Assembly (NCBI GenBank): GCA_015143295.1
Contig: CM026554.1
Coordinates: 53,628,627 to 53,692,626, forward strand
Length of the DNA stretch: 64,000 nucleotides
Source: Tetracentron sinense
Taxonomy: Eukaryota; Streptophyta; Magnoliopsida; Trochodendrales; Trochodendraceae
Direction of reading: 5' to 3'
Positions 35,591-47,075 of this stretch are shown here, in pieces; position 1 is the stretch's first letter, and each line of letters opens with the position of its first letter. A program made the position numbers and the translations under genes. The notes under the pieces were generated by a model, which was not told where the DNA came from, searched no databases, and was given only the letters and a program-made list of their open reading frames with translations.

Positions 35591-35796
35591 GCGTTCTTTC
35601 GGTGCCAATGATAGTGTTCAGCACGGCCTCGGATTGTCTCTGGCGAAGCCAGAAAGGGCTCTCGGGGTTACATACATTGTGCAACAGTTGGCTAAAAATG
35701 GGGAGAAGTCATTCCATTTTCTCCCCATAATTTTGACTTCTCCCCATTTGATATCTCTCACCCTTATTCTCTCACACTTATTGCCACATGTCTTAT

Positions 35797-36250
35797 TATG
35801 GGTGGAGAAGTCAAAATCATGGGCCCATGATTTTGACTTCTCCACCACTTGTGACCTATTCTATGGAACCCGAGACAAGCCCTTTCCGGCTTCACCAGAG
35901 AGACAATCCAAGGCCGTTCAGCACATGACCTCTCTTTCCACTTTCCTTGAAAGTCCAGCTGCGACTTGCGAGTAATGCTTTGTCGTTTTAAGGCCAATGT
36001 TTTCAGCTTTAATTAATATAACTAAGGGATTTGCTAGCCCCACCCTCTCTTATTACACTCTCCCCCAAGATTTTTGTCGAGGAGTGTTAACCTTACTTAC
36101 ACCTTTTTTTATTCTCAGTCTCAACCAATCAAGTGTCCAAAGTCCCAAACTTTAAAAAAAATGTGCTGTAACTATGGGCGGAGCCACATGGGGCCAGGGG
36201 GCTTCCCCTAAAATTTTGGAAAAAAAAGGTATAAATTGGGAGAGGAGGGA
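35797..36250. repeat. Segmental direct repeat, copy A
   Basis: About 450 bp repeated at 36641-37115. Shared order: ggagaagtcaaaatcatggg, ctattctatggaacccgag, agtccagctgcgacttgcga, gaggagtgttaac, aaccaatcaagtgtcc, agccacatggggccagg. A short third fragment (36525-36563) carries ctccaccacttgtcacctat. Copy A begins inside a member of the 24024 MITE family. Confidence 0.85.
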
Positions 36251-36640
36251 ATCTAACAGAGCAGCGGATTGGCTTGCTAAGTGTTGTCCCTCGATTTCTA
36301 ATATGTCGCTCCTCCCTAATAAGTTTTTGTCTGAGTTTAGGCCATCATTTTAGAGGACAGTACAGAAAAATTGCATTTTCGTTTGTAATCGTGTTTATGT
36401 TGAAATATCTGGTCGGAGTCTGCTTAACCCCAACTTACCTTCCAAAAAAAAAAAACTTGAGAGAGGGATGGAGCCGAGGGGACGGGGGGTCTAACCCCCC
36501 CTAAATTTTCGAGAAAAAATTATATTCTCCACCACTTGTCACCTATTCTATGGAACCCGAATTTAAATTTGGGATGCAAATTTAAATTTTATTTTTTCTT
36601 TATAACATTTTCGTGCATGGCACGGGTCTCTTACTAGTGT

Positions 36641-37115
36641 CTTATAGGTGGAGAAGTCAAAATCATGGGCCTCATGATTTGACTTCTCCACCACTTGTCA
36701 CCTATTCTATGGAACCCGAGACAAGCCCTTTCGCTTCGCCTGAGACAATCCAAGGCCGTTCATCACATGACCTCTCTGGCTCTCTTTCCAGTTTCCTAGA
36801 AAGTCCAGCTGCGACTTGCGAGTAATGCTTTGTCGTTTTAAGGCCAATGTTTTCAACTTGAATTGAAATAACTAAAGGATTTGCTAGCCCCATCCTCCCT
36901 TATTACACTCTCCCCCAAGATTTTTGTCGAGGAGTGTTAACTTTACTTACTCTTTTTTTTTCTCCGTCTCAACCAATCAAGTGTCCAAAGTCTCGAACTT
37001 TTAAAAAAATGTGTTGTAACCATGAGTAGAGCCACATGGGGCCAGGTTGCTGCCCTTAAAATTTTGGGAAAAAAAAATCCTATAGAATAAATAGAGGTGT
37101 AACTTGGGAGGGGGA
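36641..37115. repeat. Segmental direct repeat, copy B
   Basis: Second copy, about 90% like copy A by eye, and followed by a G-rich run (37109-37125) of the GGGGCGGAGCC-type repeats. Confidence 0.85.
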
Positions 37116-37221
37116 GGGGGGGGGGACAGACATAAATAGATGTGATGGTCAATGACCTTGCCTTAAAAAAAAAGTGCATTGATCAGTGACCTTTACGCTA
37201 AAAAAATATGCTTTTAACGTT

Positions 37222-37425
37222 AAAATGGGTGGACTAGTGGTTCCTGGGCCTTTCCCCAAATGGGAGGTCCTGAGTTCCATTTCTCACTCCCCCCTTTGGG
37301 GCCAGCTTCTCACAAGTTTACCCGGACTTACTTGGTGTGGCATGCTCACATCGCACCCTCAAGGATTAGTCCTGACCCAAAGGGTTGGGGAAGCCTTGAG
37401 TTAAAAAAAAAAAAAAAAAAAAAAA
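37222..37425 (+). mobile_element. tRNA-derived SINE with 23-base poly(A) tail
   Basis: It starts atgggtggactagtggttcc (box A-like) and has a degenerate box B (cctgagttccatttc) 35 bases later. It ends in a run of 23 A (37403-37425). A degenerate direct repeat (tgcttttaacgtt / ttgttttaacagttt) flanks it. It shares gaggtcctgagttc and the following ccaccc or ccagc block with the SINEs at 47450 and 57692. Confidence 0.8.
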
Positions 37426-38558
37426 TTGTTTTAACAGTTTGGGTTTGGGAACTGGTTGGCAGAAATTAGAAAAAGGCCAAGAGTAGGGCTAACACTCCTC
37501 TTGTGGTGACTCATAAGATCTGACGCAAGATCCTTATATTCTTAGCCCTTTAAAGAGGAGTACGAAATAGGGGAGAGAGGGCAAAAAATTAGCTATGGTG
37601 GACGCCCGAGAGCGCTCGGACATCCACAAACGATAGGCACTGGGATAATTTGGGGGAGAAGTCGTTTCATTTTCTCCTCATGATTTTGACTTCTCCCCAC
37701 TTGATATATCCACCTTTTAATCACCACATGTTCACTGACTTGTGGGAGAGCCCAGCTCGAGCGTCAACCAAAGCTAATCTTTTGCCGGGAGAGAATAGCA
37801 TTCTCCATGACTAAAATGTGGTTTAGACTTTGGAATGGAGACAGGCGGAGAAAGAAAGAGAGCGACTCCCCCAGTCGTTCCTTTGTTTTTACTTGTAGGT
37901 CTTTATCATAGGACCACTGCACCGTTGAAACTTCACAAGCGGATCCAAATTTCGTTGATTTCTAAGGGGTCCGAAATAAAATTTACCGGAGGGGTCCAAA
38001 GAAGATGAAAACTCGCTTATTTTTTATTTTAATAAATCAAAATATGTGACTGAAATTATCTGAAATATTGGGTCCGAAATTTTTCATATTTTTCTATTAT
38101 TTATAATTGATTTTTAAAAAAAAATTGTACATATTATATAGTCTTAAGTATAATTTATAAATATACTATAATTGTATAGTTTACATATATAATATATAGT
38201 CTATACATTCACATAATATAGTTTATTTATTATATTAAGCATGTGTTTATAGTATATAATTTATATATTAATATAATATAGTTTATGACTTATCTAAGTA
38301 GTAAATTATTTAAATTTGTTAGTAGTTTAAATATGTAGTAAAAGTGTTTTAAGTGTCTTAATCTTTAGGTTTTTTTAGGTTAAATAGGTTATTGGAACTG
38401 TTTTAAGGGTCTTTAGTATTCTAACTCATTAGAGATTTTAATATAATAATGGATTAACAACTAGTAAACCTATAGTTTAGTAACAAAATATTACTATTAT
38501 ATTTTTTAAATTAAAAATTAAAAATTTGAATTATTTCATAAACTTTTGATAAATATAT
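37426..38558. other. Spacer with MITE fragment
   Basis: It includes a further member of the 24024-type repeat (about 37650-37740) and an AT-rich stretch with tatatagtttat words (38100-38300). No gene. Confidence 0.4.
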
Positions 38559-38567
38559 CAAAAATTT

Positions 38568-38710
38568 GAGGAGTGCTAGCCCTACTCTAAAGTATTTCCT
38601 ACTCTCAAGCTGAACCAACCACTTGTCCATATTTTCTAGTGTGCACTTTTACATAATATTTGGACAGGTGGTTGGTTTGGTTAAACTTGAGAGTAGGGCC
38701 AGCATTGCTC
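38568..38710. mobile_element. 143-bp foldback MITE with perfect 9-bp TSD
   Basis: The ends are GAGGAGTGCTAGCCCTACTC and the inverted GAGTAGGGCCAGCATTGCTC. The inner arms also pair (ctgaaccaaccacttgtcca with tggacaggtggttggttt), so nearly the whole element folds on itself. The TSD is caaaaattt (38559-38567 and 38711-38719), exact and 9 bp long, which points to the Mutator superfamily. Confidence 0.88.
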
Positions 38711-38719
38711 CAAAAATTT

Positions 38720-40017
38720 TGTTAAATTCCGAAATTTTTTAAACATTACTTTAAAAAGTATTAAAAATAAATTAGCAAAATTTGGACCGAAATTTTGTCT
38801 GAAATAGTGCTGGGCAATATAATATGCATATTGATTTTGGAAGGATATAGCGAGACCAAATTTTTCATGAATTCTGACTGGACCATAATGCTTAGTAGGT
38901 TTAGAATTCAATTTATATAATTATATAGTTAGTACAATTATTATATACTAATTTTAATATTGGTCCTTATTACATTTGCCAGTGATCCAAACCACCCGCA
39001 TCCATTAGGAACTCATGTACTTTTCACTATACCTATGTTGTTTTTTGTTTTTGTTTTTTAGGGTTAAACATAACACACACTATCACACGCACACACATAC
39101 CCAAGAATTCATCTTCATAAATTAGAAGTTATATATTCATATTTGTTTCATTACCATTTTGAAACTTTATAATCTGTATATTTGGTGTGGTTGCTTGGAC
39201 TTACTCTTATGATACTTTAGCGGCTACCTTAAGTATGACTGTGTGTGAATTTAGTGTGTCTAAGTTAAATGATAACATTTCACCCTAAAAAAAATTGTAT
39301 ATATTGTAACTAGTGGGCTGCACGTGTAACGCAAGTGAGATATTCCAATCCTAATTAGTAGAAAAAATTTAGATGAAATGACTCCTATAAGGAATACATG
39401 TTTATATATTAGAAGGGAAAAAAGAAAATCATTACCAATTAATTAACAGTATCAACATATAAAAAACTTCATCATCTCCAAATATCTCCAAATATATAGA
39501 TTCGTCTGAAAGATTTGATTCCTAAAACAATTAACACAATAGAAATTAAGTTCTATATATATAAAATTATTAAGAAGCTTTGAATCTTTTGAAGTATACC
39601 CTAAGCATAAAAGATTGGAACAATGATTACTTAAACACCATGTCAATCTCTGTTCGGCCTAAGAAAACCTTTGCATGCCGCCTTAGATATGATATTTTAA
39701 ATTTAAGTCCAAAATTCAAAGATCTAGAATTTGACATAAGATATGTTTGATTACATTCGCTAACTTATTTGGCTATCCTTCATAAAATTCTCTATCGGGT
39801 TTAAAATAGAAGATTTGCACTTGACAGGAATCTGACATTCTATACTATTGGGATAAATGATGCAATGTCGCGAAAGTTAGAATTTCTTGACACGTGTTAA
39901 TAGAAATTTAGAGTCCATAAACACTGGACATGTCGCACCTTGAGCTCCTTAAGGGAAGATTATGAAAGATAGTAGGTATATTGTTTGTTTAGATACATGA
40001 TTACATCCAACACCTAA
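38720..40017. other. Spacer with a Helitron 3' end
   Basis: AT-rich. At 39310-39340 the minus strand ends in a hairpin (CTTGCGTTACACGTG), then CAGCCCACTAG followed by T, a Helitron 3' terminus reading leftwards. Its 5' end was not found. Confidence 0.5.
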
Positions 40018-40333
40018 AAGAAGTGCACAGAGACAATGTCACAACTCAAATGTCATTTATTCATTTTAAAAAAAAGAGAGGGAAGTCTACTATGAAATTG
40101 GTTTTGTTATTAACTAAACAAAAGAAAAAGTTTTATTTTCACTTCCATGGTAATGACAAACCCATTTGAGATAAAAAGAAGTTGACAAAGACGATGTCCT
40201 AACTCATAATTCATTTATTCATAAAATATTTTTTTTAAAGAGGGAAAGTCTACTATGAGATTGGTTTTGTTATTAACTAAACAGAAGAAAATGCTTAATT
40301 TTCACTTACATGATAATGAGAAACTCATTTGAG
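40018..40333. repeat. 158-bp tandem duplication
   Basis: Units 40018-40175 and 40176-40333 share gtctactatga.attggtttt, gttattaactaaaca and catttgaga. They are diverged by roughly 15%, so the duplication is old. Confidence 0.8.
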
Positions 40334-40904
40334 ATTGCAAAGATGTCATCATTCAATATAGAGAGTGGAAAAATCTTCATAAGCCACCATCTCCACAATC
40401 TATTTCATTGACCAACCTCACCCTTCCCTCTTTCCTCACCTCAACCAGTTGAAACTATATATATATGTCTCATGATCCCTCTTCACAACCAATTCTTTTA
40501 AACACAGATATAAAATTTAGATAAAACAGAACCCATTCTATAAGATAAACTAAGTTTTTTTAAAAATACCCAAGTTCGAGCACTCTTCCATATCGCTGCC
40601 AAAAAAACTCAATTTAAACGATTAGAGATCCCTTAAAATTTTTTAAGACATAGAAGATTTAACGAACATATTAGATTTAGCAGATTTTGCAATATTAAAT
40701 TTAGATAGAACACAACTCATTATCTTCAAATCTTGAACACAATAACACAAATATTAAATAAAATAGAACTAATTCTCATTATATTTTGTAAAACAAAATT
40801 TCCACTAAGTGCTTTAGATAGAAAAACCCTTATTGGAAATTTCCAATAAGGGAATGGATTTCGACTGGCCCTCGCTAGACCGAAATCATATTTCCTCAAT
40901 CCAT

Positions 40905-41075
40905 AGTTGACGTGTGTCCCTTTTGACACTCTTAAACTGTGGTTAAGCTTCACTAACCCTTAGGGTTCAATCATGTAACATTAGTTTTTAAGTAAAAAAT
41001 ACTAAAAGAAAATTAACCACAAGAATTAGGATTTTTTTAACAATGGTTAAAAGGGGTAGTTAAAGGGGACTTTTG
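40905..41075. mobile_element. Palindromic MITE, copy 5, partial
   Basis: Left-arm words gtgtcccttttgacactctt, aactgtggttaagc and ttagggttc are clear. The right arm is mostly lost or strongly diverged. Confidence 0.55.
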
Positions 41076-41456
41076 AGTGAGCCAGACGGTTTTGATCAGG
41101 CATGGGCCACACCAAATCCGATCCCGTTGTTGGATATCCATGGCTAACCTCAACCGGACCATTAACGGACTCTCCTACATTTTAATCATGATTATTCTGT
41201 TGTGTACCCGCGCGGACCTAGCTGAGTTCACTAATAGCCGACCGTACAATTGTCAATGATTGATTAGCCATCATGGAGCAATATCAAGTTGTGCCTGAGC
41301 GAGCAATTAGTAGTGGATAAAGCTAGCAACACTTTCTTAATTAACACGCTTTCTTTTTGAGTGGATAAATTGTTAGGGTAAAGCCCGTGTCTTTCTTTCT
41401 TGGAAGATAATAACACGTTTTCGCTTTCGACGAAAGTGAGTTTAAAAGAAGATTTT

Positions 41457-41985
41457 GGCCCGTTTAGTTGCACTTTTGTTTTATGTTTTTAAAAACAAAA
41501 AATTTGAAAATATTTTTTTAAAAGAAAATATATTTTTGTTTTTAAAAATTAGTAACAAAATTTTTGAGAGTAAAGGTAACACAAATTTTATGTTACCTCT
41601 GTTTTTTAAAACAAAAATAAAAAATGAAAAACATGGATCCACCCACCACCACCACCATCCACCACGACACCACCTCCATCACTATCCACCATGACACCAC
41701 CCACCACCACCACCAACTACGCACCTCCACACTACCACCACACACCACCACCCACCACCCACCACCACCACATTACCTACACTCATCACTACCACCACCA
41801 TAAATTGAAATTATTTAATCATATTTACGAAACACGTTTTTTTGTTTTCCTTTTTTTTAAACAAGTAATATTTAGTAATGTTAAATGCGTTTCCTACATT
41901 AAAAAAATTGAAAAACAGAAAATTGTTTCCAATTTTTAAAACCAGAAAATAAAAGCAGAAAAATAGAAGTGTATCCAAACGACCC
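41457..41985. mobile_element. PIF/Harbinger-like TIR element with a CCA-rich core
   Basis: Outer ends GGCCCGTTTAGTTGCACTTTTG and the inverted right end (atccaaacgaccc, 41973-41985) resemble the GGxCCGTTTGG termini of Tourist/PIF elements. The flanks are T-rich (ttt / ttta), so the 3-bp duplication is ambiguous. The middle (41640-41805) is an imperfect (CCA)n/(CCACCA)n satellite that gives a meaningless His/Pro/Thr frame. Confidence 0.6.
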
Positions 41986-42099
41986 TTTAGCACATTACCC
42001 TTTAGCAGTGAGGAATTAGGATGGTGTGTTATTTCGCTTTGAATTTAGAATGTGTGTTATGGATCACATCCACTACTATGGTGTGATAGATGATTCCTT

Positions 42100-42446
42100 C
42101 TCATCTTCCGAAGCCAGCAATAGCATTAGGTTTGATGGGCACCTTCTTTATGAACTGATATGCCTCTTCAATCAAACCGGCCCGGCCAAGAATATCAACC
42201 ATACAGCCCTAGTGCTATGCTGCTCATACTGATCACAGCCCTAGTGCTATGCTGCTCATACTGATCACAGCCCTAGTGCTATGCTGCTCATACTGATCCT
42301 TATTAAGCAAATTTACCTGACTAGAAGTGGAGACTGGAGAGTACACCATTGAAAGTCACTTCATTTGGTTCAATATTCTCTTCTGGCATTAAAGAGAACA
42401 ACTCAATAGCCTTTCTTCCTTGTCCATTACTAGCAAGGCCCTGAAT
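42100..42446 (-). pseudogene. Pentatricopeptide repeat (PPR) gene fragment
   Basis: Two blocks on the minus strand read as the end of a PLS-class PPR protein. IQGLASNGQGRKAIELF continues to PNEVTFNGVL (42322-42446). [18 protein letters not shown] continues to KPNAIA (42100-42203). Such proteins bind organelle RNA. The blocks are in different frames, each closes at a stop, and the expected sequence between them is replaced by a 32-bp triplication. It is a processed or shuffled remnant and not a working gene. The PPR assignment itself is secure from the GRAGLIEEA and KPNA signatures. Confidence 0.8.
42203..42298. repeat. Three perfect 32-bp tandem units
   Basis: The unit begins acagccctagtgctatgc and ends tactgatc, repeated exactly three times (42203-42234, 42235-42266, 42267-42298) with no spacers. 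It lies in the PPR pseudogene. Identity between units implies recent slippage or unequal exchange. Confidence 0.97.
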
Positions 42447-42575
42447 TTTAGCCGTCCTCAGACTAAACTTTTCTCAAAGGCAAGTTCCTAAAAACTTTTG
42501 AGTCAATTCTCCTAAATGTGTTTGATCTTTCCTGTTTGTGGGTGACTAGATATTCACGGATCTGATTAATTATTT

Positions 42576-42897
42576 GGGACTGGGGATCTTCTCTAGTTGT
42601 AACCGGTTTTGGGCAAAACCGGTTACAACCCTGTGATCACCACATGTCCTTTCTTACACCCCTTAACCGTGGTTAAGATTCACCTACCCATAGGGTTCAC
42701 CCACCACTCTTTGGTTTTTTTAAAAATTATTTTAAAAAAATTAACCCCAGGAATTGGTAAATTTTAACCACTGTTAACATTTACTTGAGGGGTGAGTGAA
42801 TCTTAACCATAGTTAAGAGGTGTCAAATGAGACATGTGGATCTCAGGGTGTAACCGGTTTTCGCAAAACCGATTACAACTGGAGAAGAATACGTCCC
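42576..42897. mobile_element. Palindromic MITE, copy 6, with TSD
   Basis: 322 bp from GGGACTGGGGATCTTCTC to the inverted GAGAAGAATACGTCCC. Each end adds a hairpin of its own (aaccggttttgggcaaaacc). The inner arms carry the family words gattcacctacccatagg and gtgagtgaatcttaacc. The TSD attattt (42569-42575 and 42898-42904) is exact and 7 bp. Confidence 0.82.
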
Positions 42898-42904
42898 ATT
42901 ATTT

Positions 42905-45124
42905 GGGTGTGTTCCTTTGAAAAGAAAGAAAACAAAACAAAAAAATTAAATTTTCTTTCAAAATAATCAAAAGATAGATAGTTTTTGGGAAAAAGTTATT
43001 GTACAAGGTGTAAGAAAAAGGAAATGTGTTTTCTTCGCATTCAGTGTAAGAAAACTCACTTTTCTTTTAATTTCTCTCACTTTCGCTAAACAAACGCACC
43101 CTCAGTAATATTGTGATATTTTTCTATTATCTCAATATCCTATTGGTTTTTTTGTAATCCTGAGCTACTGGAAAAATAAATTATTGCTAAATTGCACTCA
43201 TGTCAAGTCATACCCAAACATAGAGCATATTGCTAAATTGCACTCATGTTAAGTCACACCGAAACATAGAGCATATACCTGTTCTAATACTATAAGGAAA
43301 ATGCTAGACCCAATTGCATAAACTCCTAATTGTCCCCACCTAAAAAAGTTCAAACACCTTTTGGACGTGAGTCCACCAAAGAGTGACTGAGGAGTGCTAC
43401 CCCAATTACACAATTTAAAATTTTTCCATACACTCATGATGGGTGCAATAGATGACATTGCTATCCTTCCGATGTATTAAATAAACAAAATTTTTAAAAG
43501 AAGAATTAATGGTTTATACCGATTCTCAATGTTACTGGTAAAACTAGCGGTACTTGTTGCTAGCCACATGAGAGCTTGGAAATTTGTGCATAGGGATAGC
43601 ATTTCTGAAGAGTGATTTAACTTTTCTTGTTTGAGGGTGATTAGGGGTTGACGCGAGCAGGGCTAGCACTCACCAGTACTATAATCCTTCAACCGAGTAT
43701 GGCTCAAGATTCAATGCATGAGTCAAGCCTGCCTCTAATTCTAGAACCTTGAGTATCTAGGCCCGAGGATCTTGATGGTCGTGATACCGCATATAGGGGG
43801 TGTATTCTAAAACTACTATATTTGTGAAGGAAAACACCTTACAAGTGAAACATTATAGGATATCTGAACCAGAAACAACGGCACTCTTAACGCATGCATC
43901 TTTAACGGTGTCATGGTATTGGAGTTCTAAGCCCAAAGCTTCATGTCTGTCTTCTTTTCATACAAGGATCTCCTTGTAGAGTCCAATAGAAGTGAAGCAT
44001 CACAAGACCACTCAAAGAAAACAACATCAACATCGGATAAACAAAACCCCATTAACATATCTTAAACCAATAAGTGAAAAAACGCTTAAATAGAAGCCGA
44101 AAAGCTTTGTTTTGTTTACCTGCACAACAGTCATGGAAGATGACAGATATTAATTCCCATCGTAATTGACTTCACCATAAACAAGAAGAATTTTGTTTTT
44201 AATAACAAAGGGAATAAGCTTCTCTTAATGGTGATTAGGGATTTGATTACTACAAAGAAATCCAGTCTAATCGAACGACATAATTAGAGATATGTGGGAC
44301 CTTATAGGATGACTTCTAACGTAATTGGAGAGTATAATTTAATTTATAAAGTTTGGTTATGCTCTAATTATTTATCAAATAAGGTTATTTACGTCCAAGT
44401 AAAGTTTAGTATACTCCTTGTATTTTTATTAATAGAATGATTTATAGTATAAATATTGCTCAAGCCAAAGCCAATACTTTCAATCCAAACTTCCAGTCTG
44501 GATCGAGCTCGAGTCTGACTCGAACAAGTTCAAGCCGTTCTCGAGCTTAGCCAAACTTGGCTTAGCTTGGTTCGAACTCACCCCCTAACCGCATATGCCT
44601 ACCAAGTTAGTTTCCAGAGTGGAAAAGGACGCCTAAGTGTCCTCACCGGTGTCCTTCACCACCAAAACTTTCGGATAAACTCCGCTCCAAGGACTGCAAC
44701 AATCATACAAATTGCATGAGAACAGAAGAACCTTAACCTTGAACTACGTAAATGACCGACGAACACGCATGAACCTAGACTCGTTGTTGGCCAATAATCT
44801 ATGTAGTGCATGGGTGATGTAATAATTTCTCAACGAAATGCTTATTTGTTTGCGAATGCTTCTCTGTATGTGCTAACCATTGTTCCATAAAAGTAGTTAT
44901 CTTCCCCTAATAGAACTACAATGAATTAATCCAAACTATATGGAGTAATCAATGATTTTATTAACTAAATCAAGGAAAACATGAGTACACAACAAAAAAA
45001 AAACAATGAAAAGGGTGTAATGGGTATTTTATAACCCACAAATTTGTAATACATTAATGGGAGTCATGTTATGCTGATCAACATAGAAAATAACTTAAAA
45101 TTTGCAATTTCTCTTGTATCAAAA
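42905..45124. other. Spacer, repeat remnants only
   Basis: No gene. Around 43280-43400 are words like those of the 38568 foldback MITE (aaaatgctagaccc, gaggagtgctacccc). Near 44500-44590 is a fragment of the gagctcg-type MITEs. The rest is unassigned. Confidence 0.4.
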
Positions 45125-45532
45125 TTAAAAATCATCTTTGCGGGGTGCATCAAATCTCTTCGAAGACACCCGATTCAATAAATTCCTGAAACTGTTCTTA
45201 CCCTCCCTGGGTCGCTTACGGGCCCTACTCGAATCTTCAGATCCGGACATGGGGAGATCCAATACCAACCCTGCTTCTAGCCTTTTTGAGAGGGTCACAA
45301 TCTCATACGAATCCCATAGAGACTGTCCGAAATCCCAATTTGCACCAACAACCTCCTTTGAAGACTTGTTCGACGCTTCGAGCTTGAATCGAGTGGGCTT
45401 TCTCATGAAATTTCTTCTGTAAGCGTCATATTCGTTGGTGGGTCTAGTATTGCCTGAGTGGCCATGCCAGGCTTGTGCCACAGTCTTGAGGATTTGGAGT
45501 TCATGTTCTTCAGGCTCTAGTTTTTTCTTCAT
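45125..45532 (-). CDS. Conserved plant protein of unknown function
   Basis: A single-exon frame of 135 residues, hydrophilic and basic near the end. It begins MKKKLEPEEHELQILKTVAQ. The central part has AWHGHSGNTRPTNEYDA, then RNFMRKPTRFKLEA, WDFGQSLWDSYEIVTLSK, and a tail with a KRPREGK nuclear-signal-like run. It resembles, from memory, small uncharacterised plant proteins with the same RPTNE, PSRFKLEA and WDFGQSLWDSYE blocks. No enzyme motif, signal peptide or membrane segment is seen. The codon pattern and absence of low complexity argue for a real gene. The start is the first ATG after an AT-rich leader. I do not know its function. Confidence 0.72.
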   Translation of the reverse strand: MKKKLEPEEHELQILKTVAQAWHGHSGNTRPTNEYDAYRRNFMRKPTRFKLEASNKSSKEVVGANWDFGQSLWDSYEIVTLSKRLEAGLVLDLPMSGSEDSSRARKRPREGKNSFRNLLNRVSSKRFDAPRKDDF

Positions 45533-46619
45533 TATCTTCCACTATGCAAGCAAGACCCATAGAGGACATGTTTTTGCTTGGAAAATGAGAGCCTCACATT
45601 ACTCCTGTGGGGGTGATGAGCCCTTGGCTTTCTTTATCTCTTCATTTGGAGACTATATTGAGGCCCTTGGTTGAATTTGGATGAATGGGCCTGGCATAGC
45701 CTCCTAAGATAAGTATGATGGATATGGTTTTGTTTGTATCCCAATTTTGTCTTCATAAAAAAGTTGGTCTTGTCAAACTAGTGGCCTATGTTTTTTTTGA
45801 ATTTCTTACCATACACCAAATTTTTTTTAAAAAATGTATTTTATTTTAAGAGGTTATTCTTTATGCTAAACTAAATTGGGGTTTGGTTGGGACTAGGTAT
45901 CCACTGGGATACTTGAACAAGATTGGGAAAACAATATTGATGTGGATGTCAAGGACGGTAGGGATGAGTGAAGGGTTAACAAATTCAACAACTTGATAAG
46001 TGGTGAAGTTCTAGAAGTGGTGGGTGGGTACTTGGCATAGGAGACGTTGTAGTTAGGCACAAGTGCATGTTAAGGGGACGAAGATGTTCGGATTACGGAG
46101 GAGAGGAGAGGCTGGGGATGAGATATTATTGCTAGGTTGTGCTATATGAGTCGGCTTACACCAAAGAGTTCAGCGATGGAGCCTAGGCTAATGGCTCGAT
46201 AGAAAGCATTGGTCTTGCATGGATAGCCGAGCAGGTTTAGCTTATGCGTTTGGTTGGGCTTGCAAATGTTATAGACAACTTGGGAGGAGAATCAGGAGAG
46301 AAGAGAAGCAGATGTGTAATTTTACCATTTTCTCTCCATCGTCTTCTTCTCAAACCTCTATGGTGAAGGCTTTGTTTTCCCTAAATTAACGGTATTTTGG
46401 TGTATAGCTAAAAATTTATGGATAATTTTTTTATTTTTTGGTGTGCTTGTAGAATATACAAGATTTAATGGTGTATAGTCAGTAAATTTTAAGTTTGGTG
46501 TCTAGTAAGAAAATATTAGTGTGCTCGTAGCAACACCTTTTTTTTTTTTGGGTGACGTGGGTTTGGTCCTCTCTATAGCGCCCCCACTAATTGGTTGGTT
46601 GGACTTGAAAATTTACTAA
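45533..46619. other. Upstream flank and spacer
   Basis: The part next to 45532 is probably the promoter and 5' UTR of the minus-strand gene. Beyond it there is no supported frame. Confidence 0.35.
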
Positions 46620-47075
46620 TTGAATGAGTAAACAAGTGAATTGGGCTCTGTGGGATAGTATCAACAAATCGAGTGCTAACTCTCATGTCTAATTGAATTA
46701 ACTGATCAACTTGCTATCAGACATTTATTTTAGATTTGAAAATTTTTGCAAATAAAATCGACATATTTTACTTTATTATTATTATGAGAATCAATCCAAC
46801 TATTTTGGTCCTGAGATTTCTACACTTAAAGGAAAAAGCTTGGGGCATATAACTCAAATCCTTGGTCAGATGCCTAATATTTACAACTCTTTGATAGTTA
46901 AGGGTCGAGATATTACCAGCCAACAAATTAATGTCACCTGTGAGGTACAACAATTATCATGAAATAATCAAATTAGAGTTGTAACTATGAGTGCTACATA
47001 TGGTTTGACGAGATGACTAGAAGTGATTGACACGAGAGCTCCTCTAGCTCTAAGTGTTCCAATGGGTGGAGCGTT
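46620..47075 (+). pseudogene. atpB: Plastid DNA in the nucleus (NUPT): atpB start and its spacer
   Basis: From about 46786 the DNA follows the beginning of chloroplast atpB (ATP synthase beta subunit). AGAATCAATCCAACTA, GGTCGAGATATTA, CAACAAATTAATGTCACCTG, ATGAGTGCTAC, GAAGTGATTGACACG and GAGCTCCTCTA are in the right order and spacing. The upstream 160 bases, including gctatcagacatttatttta and aaaatcgacatattttac, look like the atpB-rbcL spacer. Many substitutions and small length changes put stops in every frame, so it is an old transfer. It breaks off near 47072, and the next 350 bases are not atpB. Confidence 0.82.

Noticed and set aside
41640-41805. His/Pro/Thr-rich open frame
   Set aside because: It is the translation of a CCA-type satellite inside a TIR element.
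42203-42298. Three exact repeats as a CRISPR array
   Set aside because: Units are adjacent with no spacers, in a plant PPR pseudogene.
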